Notes under the pieces: generated by a model
Databases searched by the model: none
Seen by the model: only the letters and a program-made list of their open reading frames with translations
Told to the model about the DNA's origin: nothing
Part shown: positions 49,831 through 58,836 of the stretch, in pieces
Layout of the letters: every line of letters starts with the position of its first letter
Position numbering within the stretch: position 1 is the stretch's first letter
NCBI GenBank assembly: GCA_002727275.1
Contig: PBWO01000034.1
Coordinates: forward strand, 43,785 to 107,784
Direction of reading: 5' to 3'
DNA from: Methanobacteriota archaeon
GTDB taxonomy: Archaea; Thermoplasmatota; Poseidoniia; Poseidoniales; Thalassarchaeaceae
DNA length: 64,000 bases
Position numbers and translations under genes: made by a program

Positions 49831-51255
49831 CTATGGGTTGACTATCTGGGGACTCAGTGTTAAGCCGTTGAATTCTCTAGCTTTGATTACATCGACGACA
49901 TAAGCTACTTTGTCTACGTGGATTTCGACATCTGTCTCATCGACATCCTGCATAATTTCTCCTATTGCAATGTCAGGAACTCTGGCCTGCTGAATAATCC
50001 AATCTGCCAACTCCCTCTTGCTCGAATCTGACTTGCCGACGGATACCCTAACCTTGACCATTCTGAAAGCATCGGAGACCTCATCCCAGTCTTCTCGCTT
50101 ACCAATCGGGTCCCGATTCACCCCCTCCGGTAGCCCGGGAGCATCAGTGAACTCGATGGATAGATTCCAGGTGGAAGCGATCTTCTCAATCTGAGATGTT
50201 TCTTCTCTAGTTACGAAATTCCATGCAACGCCTTTCCTGCCCATCCTCCCAGTTCTTCCGATACGATGTACATAGGTCTCCGAATCGTCAGGCAGGTCGT
50301 AATTGACAACATGAGTGATGCCATCTACATCGAGTCCTCTAGCTGCCACATCGGTAGCCACTAGAATCTCCTCTTTCCCCTGCTTGAAGGAATCGATAAT
50401 CTTCTCTCTCTTGTTCTGGGAAAGGTCACCATGAAGTCCAATTGCTCGGATTCTGAACTTGCCAAGCCTGTCTGTTAGAATTTCAACCATTCTCTTGGTG
50501 TTAGTAAAAATCAGCATCTGATCATCTTCATCCATTTTACTGATTATTCTGCCAAGTGCCCAGAGTTTATTCATTCTCCCAACTTGAATGGCAAATTGAT
50601 CGATTTCAGGAATCTCTACTTCCATGTCATCGCTCATTATGTGCACTGGGTCTGTTAGGAACTCCTCTGCTGCATCAAGGACTTCTTCGGGGAAGGTTGC
50701 GCTGAACAACAGCGTTTGTTTGCGTGATGCCGACTTCTCTAGAATCCACAATACATCAGGGAAGAAACCCATATCGAGCATCCTATCGGCTTCATCTAGG
50801 CAGAAAATCGATATTCTCTCCAAGTCCAAATGGCCTCTCTTGGTCATGTCTATGACTCTTCCAGGAGTTCCGACGACTATGTCACAACCCTTGCTCAATT
50901 TCTTAGCTTGCTTCTCTAAGTCAGTGCCACCATATACAGTTTGAATTGAGAGCCCCTTGTCACCTTGTAGCGAATCCATTTCTTCGGAGACTTGGACTGC
51001 TAGTTCTCGAGTAGGGCACAGAACAATTGCCTGAGGGTGACCAACAGGTTCGCAAGACTCGAGTATAGGTATGCCAAAGGCACCGGTCTTACCAGAACCA
51101 GTCTTGGCCTGGCCAACAATATCGAGGCCCTTTCTAGCCGGGGGGATCGAATCTCTTTGGATCTCAGTAGGGCTCTCCCATCCACAAGAAGAGACTCCCT
51201 TTGCAATCGAGGACTCTAGGTCCCAAGATGAAAAGCCGAATTGAGATGCAGCCAT
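49831..51255 (-). CDS. DEAD-box RNA helicase
   Basis: A 474-residue DEAD-box helicase. Visible motifs: Q motif (F/GW-ESPTEIQRDSIP), Walker A AKTGSGKTG, PTRELA, GTPGRVID, DEAD, SATF, then FTNTKR, ATDVAARGLDV and HRIGRTGR. The C-terminal 100 residues have a DbpA-like RNA-binding fold (MVKVRVSVGKSDSSKRELADW ... VEIHVDKVAYVVDVIKARE), as in the DeaD/CsdA type. It should unwind structured RNA, for example in ribosome assembly. It is followed by tusA 8 bp downstream. Confidence 0.95.
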   Translation of the reverse strand: MAASQFGFSSWDLESSIAKGVSSCGWESPTEIQRDSIPPARKGLDIVGQAKTGSGKTGAFGIPILESCEPVGHPQAIVLCPTRELAVQVSEEMDSLQGDKGLSIQTVYGGTDLEKQAKKLSKGCDIVVGTPGRVIDMTKRGHLDLERISIFCLDEADRMLDMGFFPDVLWILEKSASRKQTLLFSATFPEEVLDAAEEFLTDPVHIMSDDMEVEIPEIDQFAIQVGRMNKLWALGRIISKMDEDDQMLIFTNTKRMVEILTDRLGKFRIRAIGLHGDLSQNKREKIIDSFKQGKEEILVATDVAARGLDVDGITHVVNYDLPDDSETYVHRIGRTGRMGRKGVAWNFVTREETSQIEKIASTWNLSIEFTDAPGLPEGVNRDPIGKREDWDEVSDAFRMVKVRVSVGKSDSSKRELADWIIQQARVPDIAIGEIMQDVDETDVEIHVDKVAYVVDVIKAREFNGLTLSPQIVNP

Positions 51256-51264
51256 CTTATCGCC

Positions 51265-51549
51265 TCAGAAGGTCTCCGATTCGCGGATCTCCCTCTGCAG
51301 TTCGCCCATCCAGTATTTGCGGCAGTTCTCCTTGGTCAGGAATTGGTCCTTGCTCGAAAAGCTGTGATTGAAGTGTCCCTTATCTGCAGAAGCAAACTGC
51401 CCCTTTTGCCTCTTGTGGAATTTTTGTAGAACATGCTGCCGCATGTATTGTCTGAATTTGATTGCCTTACTGCGATTAATTCCCTTTGGCGTAACACCGT
51501 CCCAGAGCCTCTCGAATCGCTCCAGTTTATCGTCGAACTCATCGCTCAT
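51265..51549 (-). CDS. Small charged protein, unknown
   Basis: A 94-residue protein from ATG 51549, 2 bp downstream of the HEAT gene stop (51552) and 9 bp upstream of the helicase start, in one operon. It is strongly charged and mostly helical: DDKLERFERLWDGV, then GINRSKAIKFRQYMRQ and KENCRKYWMGELQREIRE. Many Lys, Arg, Phe and Tyr suggest RNA or protein binding. No family is recognised. Confidence 0.7.
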   Translation of the reverse strand: MSDEFDDKLERFERLWDGVTPKGINRSKAIKFRQYMRQHVLQKFHKRQKGQFASADKGHFNHSFSSKDQFLTKENCRKYWMGELQREIRESETF

Positions 51550-51551
51550 GG

Positions 51552-52754
51552 TCAATCCTCGCTGTGCGGCCGACCCGACTTCTGTTTATCATGTTCACGC
51601 CTGATGATTGCTTCACCGCTACGCGGTGTATTTTCCCCCTCCTCTCCTTGTACTTTGTCCAGCGGGGCAAGAAATCGATTCTTCTCTTCCTCAGACCCGA
51701 CTATCTCGACGTCTCTGGCTAGCGAAGATAACCGACGTCTTAGATCCGGCTTCGTCTCCTGACGGAGCAACTCGGCAGCAGCGTTGCGCAAATCTTCTCC
51801 GGTCATAATTACTGAGAGATGGTCGATACAGGCCTTCCTGAGATTGTAGTCGCGACTCCTCGCTCCGTCGACAATCATCTTGCTGACCCTTGGATTCCTC
51901 ATGTCCAGTCGTTTGAGGGCCCGGATTACCGACTTACGAACTCCAGAATCATCGTCTTGCATAGCTGCTTCAATAAGAATGGTGGCTATGGCAGGTTCTG
52001 CATTAGCTAACTGCACCAATGTACCCGAGGCGCTTCTCCTGACTTGAGGATCTTCGTCTTCAAGAGACCACCCGACTAAATCCCATCCTGTAGAGCCATG
52101 TTTTGTAGCGACTACTTTCAAAATTCTTGAACCTCTACGCCTAAGGTCAACATCATCCTCTCGAATCAGTTCGTCTAGGTGCAGACATCCTGCCTCAGGC
52201 CAATTCTCAGCAGTTAATCTGAGCGCTTCAAATGCATTCTTTCGATGCTTGTTTTCTGGCCTTCTCAACTCTCTTCTAAGTATTTCTTCACAACCCGATG
52301 GAAAAACAGGGGCCACGAGGGCCAGACATTCTCTTGCTGCTTGACAGACTTTCGGATTTTCATCCAACAACCTATCAGATAGGCACTGGAGTAACCCCTC
52401 ATGTCTCTTTAGGGCCAAGGGAGGGAGCCCCCTTAGTGCCGCTACTCTGATTTCTTCATGGTCATCATCCAGACAATCTAGCATCACTTCACGGGCTTCA
52501 TCAAGTCTACCTTCTAGGGCCATATGTAGGGCTAGAATTCCATCGACTCTGACTGCGAATGTGCCACCCTTTCCACGAGATACCTGTACACTGGAGATAT
52601 CTCCTCTGGCAAGGGGGATTACATCGTGTTTTGGAATCCTCTGCCAAGCTCCGTCTTCGGGCAGAAGACCCTGGATGTTGATATCTACAGAAGCGGCAGA
52701 GGAGCCTAACTTCTTCCATGTCCGGGGGTCTCTAGCTACGTATCTGCGGGCCAT
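51552..52754 (-). CDS. HEAT-repeat protein
   Basis: About 400 residues from ATG 52754; an in-frame TTG lies at 52808. At least seven HEAT-like helical hairpins are visible (DDDHEEIRVAALRGLPPLAL, DENPKVCQAARECLALV, DDSGVRKSVIRALKRL), each with the pattern DxxxxVRxxAxxAL. The N-terminal 70 residues and a charged C-terminal tail are unassigned. HEAT arrays are protein scaffolds, so the partner cannot be read from sequence. It heads a same-strand cluster with the 94-residue protein, the helicase, tusA and ribA, suggesting a shared RNA-related role for the first three at least. Confidence 0.8.
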   Translation of the reverse strand: MARRYVARDPRTWKKLGSSAASVDINIQGLLPEDGAWQRIPKHDVIPLARGDISSVQVSRGKGGTFAVRVDGILALHMALEGRLDEAREVMLDCLDDDHEEIRVAALRGLPPLALKRHEGLLQCLSDRLLDENPKVCQAARECLALVAPVFPSGCEEILRRELRRPENKHRKNAFEALRLTAENWPEAGCLHLDELIREDDVDLRRRGSRILKVVATKHGSTGWDLVGWSLEDEDPQVRRSASGTLVQLANAEPAIATILIEAAMQDDDSGVRKSVIRALKRLDMRNPRVSKMIVDGARSRDYNLRKACIDHLSVIMTGEDLRNAAAELLRQETKPDLRRRLSSLARDVEIVGSEEEKNRFLAPLDKVQGEEGENTPRSGEAIIRREHDKQKSGRPHSED

Positions 52755-52859
52755 CGTTTCGGCCCCCGATATCGCCCTATCTCTTGAATCAGTTGCTGAA
52801 CTGCTCAATCACATAGGCATAAGCATCAAGCATATCAGAGCGACCACACATCGAAGGAT

Positions 52860-53450
52860 ATGGCGGGCGAACACTCAGTCGAAGTCGGGCGCTTACTACA
52901 TTCGGCTCTATCGGATGTGCCAAACCGGTCTGCCCATCGGGACACACTCTCTAGAATCTGGTCACTTGAACTTCAGTGGTTTACTCCGCAGGAATCCGCC
53001 TCAATTATCTCCCATCTGACTTCTACAGGTTGGCTTGTAGAAGAATCTGAGGAAATTTCTGCTGCCCCAGGAATCATTTTCTCTAGACCGCCCTTAGGGT
53101 GGCGCCCAATTCTCAACAGCATCCTGTCCGCACCGGAATTGGAATTGGATACAAAACTGGAAGAAATGGATTCAGATGTCACCTCACCAGCGAGAATTCT
53201 AGAACCTAGAATTACCGATCCCGATGGAATTGAAACACTTCCTGATAAGGCTGAAGGTTCGATACCGTTTCTAATCGACATTATTTCTTCGGGCTCAGGT
53301 TTGCAGAATAAAGAGGTACTTCGCCGAGCCCAGCGAAAACGCAGGGCCCTGGGACCAGTAACTCTGTGGATGGCCTTAGCATTGGTAGCTAGAGAGCAAG
53401 GACTCGATATGGACGAGGTCGTATCTGCAATAGAACTTGAATCTAGTTAG
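52860..53450 (+). CDS. DUF2240-like archaeal protein
   Basis: A 196-residue protein. The N-terminal part (SRIWSLELQWFTPQESASII, TSTGWLVEESEE) and a later segment with PPLGWRPI resemble the euryarchaeal DUF2240 family of unknown function. The C-terminal half is helical (ALGPVTLWMALALVAREQGLDMDEV), typical of the family. A TATA-like CATATC centred about 27 nt upstream of ATG 52860 suggests leaderless transcription. The end overlaps the convergent MMPL stop by 4 bp. Confidence 0.6.
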   Translation: MAGEHSVEVGRLLHSALSDVPNRSAHRDTLSRIWSLELQWFTPQESASIISHLTSTGWLVEESEEISAAPGIIFSRPPLGWRPILNSILSAPELELDTKLEEMDSDVTSPARILEPRITDPDGIETLPDKAEGSIPFLIDIISSGSGLQNKEVLRRAQRKRRALGPVTLWMALALVAREQGLDMDEVVSAIELESS

Positions 53451-56023
53451 TACCCATTGCCGCTACGGAACTCGGCGGCTAAAAGACCCGGAAGCACGAG
53501 TAGGGCCATCACTAGAGAGAACAAAACCGAGATCGAACTTACGACTCCGAAGTCCTGAATAACTGGAATCGGAGATAATAGCAAAACCATGAATCCGCAA
53601 ATTGTAGTGCCGGCAGAAAGCAGCAGTGCGGTCCCGGTAGTCGAGTACATGTGCTGCATCGCCTCCCAAGTCCTCATGCCAGAGTTGCGATTAGCTTCGA
53701 TTCTTCTCCATACGTGAATCGAGTAATCAATTCCAAGTCCGATGGTAAGGGCAGTGATCATTATTGTCAGAACATTCCAGTTGATTCCGAGCATAGCCAT
53801 CGCCCCCACTACCCATGCACCAGCAAGGCCAACCGGTAGGATAACAACTAGCGACTGTCCTAGTCGGCGAGTCAATAGAACTAGGACCAGCATTGACACA
53901 AACAGGCTGATTGCAGTTGATTCGACCTGAGAGAGAACCAGCCCTGAAAGCACATTGTTGAGGACAATAACGTCGCCGGTGATGTGGACCTGGCCTCCCA
54001 CTAGGCCATCCTCTTCTAGCAACTGAGCCTGCTTGATGAAAACATCAGAGACCTCCTGAGCCTCTTCACTGTTGCTGACTAATACGTCAACCCTCATTCT
54101 AAGGTACTTGACTGTAGAACTATCTTCAGTGAGGGCAACATGCATGTTAATTCTATTTGACCACGAATCGCCCCTCAATGGGTCGCCGATGCTATCATTG
54201 TTCATCAGAGAAGTAACAGCGGCAGAGACATCTCCGTTTGAGAAGTCACCAGTCGGGCCAAGACCGCCGTCGAAGATTCCTAGATTGTGCGTTTCTCCAA
54301 ATGAGGGATCATTTTCAACAGCGTCCCGAAGTATCGTATAGAGGCCATCATAGGAGGGTCGTTGCGAGACTGAGTTCGGATTGACGACTTCAGGCAAGGC
54401 CGAGATTCTACTGTCTAATCTCTCTAATCCCCTTAGCAGATCACGATCATCTCCCGCTAGAGAATTGCTTCCATCCTCAGGCTCGACTAGTAGTATGATT
54501 GACTTCCAAGCAGCGGCCTCGTAAGAGTCGTAGATATCATTCCTTACTTCCATAATGTCCATGCCTTCCTCCGAGAGGAAGTCTGTAAGCTCAAAACTGG
54601 TGTCCAATTCTCTAATTGCTACGATAACCGAACCCATGGTAATCATCGCTACAATAAGCAGCACTCTAGCCGTGTTTCTGCGTTGGAAACGAGTTGATAA
54701 ATCTGCCAAGCCATCAAGCCTGAGGCCCCGGTGATAAATTTCTCCAGCACTCTTCTCGACGACCACGTGCACTGCACCTACGGTAATAGTACTAGCAATG
54801 AAAGCGGAGACCACACCGAGAGCTAGTGTAAAACCGAATGTCCTGAGTGGGGGCAATTCGGAGAATGTATTGGCTAGGAAAGCAAAAACTGTGGTTACCA
54901 CTGCAAGAGATAGGGCCAATCGTAAAACAGAGATTGATTCGACCCATGCCTGAGCCGCCCTACCCGATCGATTCTTGGCCGATTCATAGGCTCTTTGTAG
55001 ATGAATAGAGTAATCTATGCCCAGTCCCAGAACAACAGGCGCCACAGCGACTTCTAAGACCGATAGTCGCATACCCAGCAGGGTGACTATGCCATAGGTC
55101 CAGACTAATGCTGCAGATAGGCCCATCAGTGGTGCGGCCACCATCATGAATGAGCGGAATGCTAAGGCAAGTAGAGCCACTACTACCAGAACAGCAATCA
55201 GCAGTAACCAAACTAGATTATCCATCGTAGACTGATTGATATCGTGACTAATGAGATCATCAGATATTACGCCATAACTCAACACATTCTCCTCGCTGAG
55301 AAGAGTTCTGATTCCGGCCGACAGGTCACGCCTGTCTTCATTGCTGATATCGCCGCTTATCTCGATAACCCACATCGTGCTAGATGCTACAGGAGTCGGA
55401 TTACCCTCCTCAGTATCTAACCATTCGCAGATTGGATCATAGTCAAAGTCAGAATGCAGCATAGCCGAGTCTGCAAACGACGCCGAGGCGATTGCCTGTT
55501 CATTCCCGATAGCATCAGAACATTCCTCTCCATCTGAAATCGCATCTAACAGCTCGGTCCAATCTGAAAACTCCGAGAGATCTCGCATCTCCTCGTCACG
55601 TTCATCCAGGGCTGTTTGAATAATCCCTGCAGCATTGAGATGAGAATCAATGAAACCGCCATTTTCTGTAGCATATTGTTCTACTCTGTAGAGATCTTCA
55701 GCGAGCTGTTGTAGTGCGCCCAATTCCAAAACATTGCACACTGAATCATCACAAGCATTACTTCCATCGATTGATTTACTGTAAGGTCTAACATTGATGT
55801 AAAGCAGATGTGAAGCCGCACCCATCTCTTCGTTTATCCGATCTTCTGCAGAGTCAGAATCAGATTCGGGCGCGAAAGAGGAAATTTCAGTAGTGAACCC
55901 GGGGAAGTCCATTAGGACCTGCATCATCGCGGCGGTAAACAATACGCTCACCACTACTATGGCCATGGAGGATTTTTCAAACAGCCTCTCAAGGGCCTCC
56001 GAGGATGCAATTCCCTCGGTCAT
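53447..56023 (-). CDS. RND/MMPL-family membrane transporter 1
   Basis: About 858 residues from ATG 56023. Two related halves each have a large outer loop and a block of five to six membrane helices with a sterol-sensing-like core. GLGIDYSIHLQRAYE (first) and GLGIDYSIHVWRRIE (second) are the conserved D-Y motif segments of the MMPL/HpnN/Patched superfamily. Substrates of archaeal members are unknown; lipid or hopanoid-like molecules and surface components are possibilities. A TATA-like TTATAG about 26 nt before the ATG suggests a leaderless mRNA. A relative is encoded at 60705-63833. Confidence 0.88.
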   Translation of the reverse strand: MTEGIASSEALERLFEKSSMAIVVVSVLFTAAMMQVLMDFPGFTTEISSFAPESDSDSAEDRINEEMGAASHLLYINVRPYSKSIDGSNACDDSVCNVLELGALQQLAEDLYRVEQYATENGGFIDSHLNAAGIIQTALDERDEEMRDLSEFSDWTELLDAISDGEECSDAIGNEQAIASASFADSAMLHSDFDYDPICEWLDTEEGNPTPVASSTMWVIEISGDISNEDRRDLSAGIRTLLSEENVLSYGVISDDLISHDINQSTMDNLVWLLLIAVLVVVALLALAFRSFMMVAAPLMGLSAALVWTYGIVTLLGMRLSVLEVAVAPVVLGLGIDYSIHLQRAYESAKNRSGRAAQAWVESISVLRLALSLAVVTTVFAFLANTFSELPPLRTFGFTLALGVVSAFIASTITVGAVHVVVEKSAGEIYHRGLRLDGLADLSTRFQRRNTARVLLIVAMITMGSVIVAIRELDTSFELTDFLSEEGMDIMEVRNDIYDSYEAAAWKSIILLVEPEDGSNSLAGDDRDLLRGLERLDSRISALPEVVNPNSVSQRPSYDGLYTILRDAVENDPSFGETHNLGIFDGGLGPTGDFSNGDVSAAVTSLMNNDSIGDPLRGDSWSNRINMHVALTEDSSTVKYLRMRVDVLVSNSEEAQEVSDVFIKQAQLLEEDGLVGGQVHITGDVIVLNNVLSGLVLSQVESTAISLFVSMLVLVLLTRRLGQSLVVILPVGLAGAWVVGAMAMLGINWNVLTIMITALTIGLGIDYSIHVWRRIEANRNSGMRTWEAMQHMYSTTGTALLLSAGTTICGFMVLLLSPIPVIQDFGVVSSISVLFSLVMALLVLPGLLAAEFRSGNGY

Positions 56024-56064
56024 GCGGCCCCCCAATCGCCTCCCATCTATAACTTAGGCTCTGT

Positions 56065-56084
56065 TTGGACCCTTCGGGGTCCAA
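56065..56084. promoter_or_regulatory. 8-bp perfect hairpin with UUCG tetraloop
   Basis: TTGGACCC-TTCG-GGGTCCAA is a perfect 8-bp stem with a C(UUCG)G tetraloop, one of the most stable RNA loops. It lies between the divergent MMPL gene and rpo11, 48 nt before the rpo11 ATG and 41 nt before the MMPL start. If rpo11 transcription starts near 56065-56075, it would be the 5' leader hairpin; the role is unproven. Confidence 0.45.
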
Positions 56085-56132
56085 CATGAAGATGAAAGCA
56101 CTCAAAAGGGAGCGTCCGGTCGCGCGGCTGAC

Positions 56133-56390
56133 ATGCCAATCAAGGTACTCTTGAATGAAGGACGCGAACTCAGACTACGTATGGCCGGTGAAGACCACAC
56201 TTCTCTGCAATTATTCCGCTCAAGACTCAACTCAAGTAAGGATGTGGAGTATTCTAACTACTTCCAGAAGCATCCTGACCTAGATGAGCCTGAACTTTAC
56301 ATCAGGGCCGTAAAGGGAAAGAGTGCCGAGAAGGTGTTCAAGAGTCTGTGCTCAGACATCTCGAAGGAACTGTCGAAGCTCAAACTGTGA
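56133..56390 (+). CDS. rpo11: DNA-directed RNA polymerase subunit Rpo11 (L)
   Basis: An 85-residue homologue of archaeal RpoL/eukaryotic Rpb11. GEDHTSLQLFRSRL and YFQKHPDLDEPELYIRAVKG match the conserved dimerisation core that pairs with Rpo3 during polymerase assembly. The length is normal (80-95). The stop is 14 bp before the truD start, so the two are cotranscribed. The leader contains a UUCG hairpin. Confidence 0.92.
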   Translation: MPIKVLLNEGRELRLRMAGEDHTSLQLFRSRLNSSKDVEYSNYFQKHPDLDEPELYIRAVKGKSAEKVFKSLCSDISKELSKLKL

Positions 56391-56403
56391 TGGCGGTGAG
56401 GGT

Positions 56404-57801
56404 TTGTCGTTTAGCTCTGTAGAGGAGCAATTAGGACTGACTGGATGGTCGGCAGATGGAGACGGAATTGGAGGCCTTCTCAAGACAAGGGTCGAAGATT
56501 TCCGTGTTGAAGAAATTGCTCGCATTCCGGCCTTGGATCCAAAAGGCAGATTTACTGTTGCCAGAGTTTCTCTGAATAACTGGGAAACTAATCGTTTCCT
56601 AGGACGTCTGGCCAAGGCATGCGGAATTAGCAGGAGAAGGATTTTCTCTTCCGGAATGAAGGACAAGCGTGCAGTTACTAGTCAAATACTCGTCATTGAT
56701 GCTCCTCGGGCAAAGGTAGAGGCCGCTGAGATAACTGACTCTATCATTGAGGTGATCGGAAGGACTCACCATAAGATTGGCATGAGTGATCACGATGGAA
56801 ACAGATTCACAATCACGGTTCGAGGATGCTGCGACTCTGATGGGAATCCCGTAGACAGTAAGGAGGCAATGTCCAGAGTCAGGCAGATTATCTCTGGTAT
56901 GTCGGAGCGAATGGGGGCAGATTCATTCCCAAATTGGATCGGCCCGCAACGTTTCGGCTCGACTCGTCCAGTCACCCCCGAAGTCGGCAGGTCGGTAGTC
57001 GAGGGGAACTTCGAGAAAGCCTGCGACTTGTATCTAGGTATGGAGGGCCAGAGCGATACTGAGGATGTCTGGCAATTCAGGAAGTTATGGAGGGATGATA
57101 GAGACGCAAATGCGTGCCTAAAGATCATCCCAGAACACCTGGGCTATGAGAAGTCAATCCTTGAATCTCTAGTTGAGAATCCCGAGGATTGGCTCAGAGC
57201 CTTCAAGAGGCTTCCACATTCTCTTCAACTCCTATCAGTGCACTCTTTGCAATCACTCGCATTCAACCATGCACTTGCTGCTAGGATGGATTCGGGCCAC
57301 TCATTAATCGAGCCCATTTTAGGAGACCTAGTGGCACCCTTGCACGCCAATGGTAGAATAGATGTATCAAAGCTTGCAGAGGTCACAGAATCCAACCTTG
57401 AGAGGTGCAGAAGGAACTGCAATCTTGGAAGACTGTCCGTTACTGGCCCACTCCCTGGATTGAACTCGCAACTAGCTTCTGGTGAACAAGGAAAGATAGA
57501 ACTCACCGGCCTCAAGAGGTCCGGTTTGACAGATGTCGATTGGAGAGTCTCCAGTATTCCAAGACTCACTTCTTCCGGCACCCGCCGACCACTCTCGGTC
57601 CCATTTGACTCATTCAGTGTTGAAGAGGCCCAAGAGATGTCTGAGGATCAATTATCACAGAGGTGGAGGGACGGTCCATCGAATGCCGATAGATGGCATC
57701 CAGAGGGTGCCAGCCTAAGACTCAGGTTCTCACTGCCTCCAGGGACTTACGCCACTGTTTTAATGCGAGAATTGATGAAATCGCCACTCGATCATTACTG
57801 A
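56404..57801 (+). CDS. truD: tRNA pseudouridine synthase D
   Basis: About 465 residues starting at TTG 56404, with GGTGAG a few nt before it; no ATG lies in this part of the frame. The catalytic Asp87 lies in SSGMKDKRAVTSQ, and FPNWIGPQRFGSTRPVTPEVG is the conserved TruD block. The TRUD insertion domain follows (QLLSVHSLQSLAFNHALAAR). The enzyme makes pseudouridine 13 in tRNA (TruD/Pus7 family). It ends with no gap against the convergent aEF1-beta stop. Confidence 0.93.
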   Translation: MSFSSVEEQLGLTGWSADGDGIGGLLKTRVEDFRVEEIARIPALDPKGRFTVARVSLNNWETNRFLGRLAKACGISRRRIFSSGMKDKRAVTSQILVIDAPRAKVEAAEITDSIIEVIGRTHHKIGMSDHDGNRFTITVRGCCDSDGNPVDSKEAMSRVRQIISGMSERMGADSFPNWIGPQRFGSTRPVTPEVGRSVVEGNFEKACDLYLGMEGQSDTEDVWQFRKLWRDDRDANACLKIIPEHLGYEKSILESLVENPEDWLRAFKRLPHSLQLLSVHSLQSLAFNHALAARMDSGHSLIEPILGDLVAPLHANGRIDVSKLAEVTESNLERCRRNCNLGRLSVTGPLPGLNSQLASGEQGKIELTGLKRSGLTDVDWRVSSIPRLTSSGTRRPLSVPFDSFSVEEAQEMSEDQLSQRWRDGPSNADRWHPEGASLRLRFSLPPGTYATVLMRELMKSPLDHY

Positions 57802-58068
57802 TCAGAGACGACCCATCTCCAGTGCTTCAATCTGGCCGATGAGCGGGTTTAGTTCGCGAACTCGAGACTCAAAACCATCGACGATACCTTCTCCCTCGCC
57901 CAAAACAGCTTGGACCTCGATGAACATCATACCGAAAGCCAGAGGTTTGATTTCAACAGCCTGTACTTCATCTAAATTTCCAATATTTGCAGAAATCTCC
58001 TCGTAATCGGGAATGCCTTCCTCCGGTTGGTCGATAGTAACCTTGTACTTGACTACAACATGCCCCAT
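57802..58068 (-). CDS. Translation elongation factor aEF1-beta
   Basis: An 88-residue protein: MGHVVVKYKVTIDQPEEGIP, with VQAVEIKPLAFGMMFIEVQAV and GQIEALEMGRL at the end, the archaeal EF-1-beta (nucleotide exchange factor for aEF1-alpha). The length is typical. It follows a small zinc-ribbon gene on the same strand after 9 bp; that pair order is conserved in many euryarchaea. Confidence 0.93.
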   Translation of the reverse strand: MGHVVVKYKVTIDQPEEGIPDYEEISANIGNLDEVQAVEIKPLAFGMMFIEVQAVLGEGEGIVDGFESRVRELNPLIGQIEALEMGRL

Positions 58069-58077
58069 ATGATCACC

Positions 58078-58245
58078 TCAAGGGCCACTGAAACCACACT
58101 CTGAACAGACGTACTCTACTGCTTGTACTCTACACTGCTCACTACGTCCAATTGAATGCCCACACTCGGGACAGGGAAAAGCAGTACTTCGCTTGTCGAC
58201 TAGTGGTAGACCTGATGAAGTACAGATGTCTGCTCTTTGACCCAT
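58078..58245 (-). CDS. Small zinc-ribbon protein (HVO_2753-like)
   Basis: A 55-residue protein from ATG 58245: MGQRADICTSSGLPLVDKRS, with CPEC and CSECGFSGP at the end, giving two Cys pairs (CTSSG/CPEC and C-RVQ/CSEC) like the euryarchaeal small zinc-finger proteins encoded next to aEF1-beta. A longer frame from 58302 is possible but less likely: the TATA-like CTAAAAAGG about 45 nt upstream predicts a start near 58265, inside that longer frame. The function is poorly known; a translation role is inferred from context. Confidence 0.8.
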   Translation of the reverse strand: MGQRADICTSSGLPLVDKRSTAFPCPECGHSIGRSEQCRVQAVEYVCSECGFSGP

Positions 58246-58375
58246 TTGAGAACCCCGGTGACGCGGCGACTCGCACTCCCTTTTTAGCGTTGACTTACTC
58301 AATAACGACTGTAGACTAGCAATCTCATGTTAGGTTAGGGTGAAATACCAAAGGCCAAACTAATCGACGAGCAAG

Positions 58376-58828
58376 ATGTCGGAAGAGGAAGCAAGTCTAT
58401 CTGGAGAGGCAATTGATCTGAGCGATTTCGTCACAGACGAAGGCGGAATCTGGAGTCTTAGGCAGTTAGAAAAGATCCGAGGCTGGAACAATATCGAGTA
58501 CGCCCCCGGTCTTTCGGGGAAAAATACTCCTTCGACGGGACTGTCAATGAATCGTGCTTACATCCCTCCAGGTGGCGTCGCCAAGGCTCACATCCATGTT
58601 GACTTCGATGTGATGATCTACTTACTCAAAGGAAGCGTCAGGCACGAGTATGGGCCTGGATGTAGAAAGTCAGTCATTCACAGTGCTGGCGACATGTTCT
58701 ACATCGAGCCTGGCCTACCCCACGAGGTGTTCAATTGTTCAGATGAAGATTGGGTGCATGCCGTAGTAGCCCGCTCAGATGCATCGGAATGGCAGAACAT
58801 CGCCCCTTACGATCGAAACTCAGAGTGA
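58376..58828 (+). CDS. Cupin-fold protein
   Basis: A 150-residue single cupin. Metal-binding motifs are visible: KAHIHVDFDVMIYLLKG with two His and one acidic residue, and SAGDMFYIEPGLPHEVFN with the second-motif His. The N-terminal 45 residues are acidic and unassigned. Small archaeal cupins are often dioxygenases, isomerases or regulators; no specific substrate is readable. It is divergent from the zinc-ribbon gene and convergent with rlmE after 8 bp. Confidence 0.8.
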   Translation: MSEEEASLSGEAIDLSDFVTDEGGIWSLRQLEKIRGWNNIEYAPGLSGKNTPSTGLSMNRAYIPPGGVAKAHIHVDFDVMIYLLKGSVRHEYGPGCRKSVIHSAGDMFYIEPGLPHEVFNCSDEDWVHAVVARSDASEWQNIAPYDRNSE

Positions 58829-58836
58829 ATGAACAT

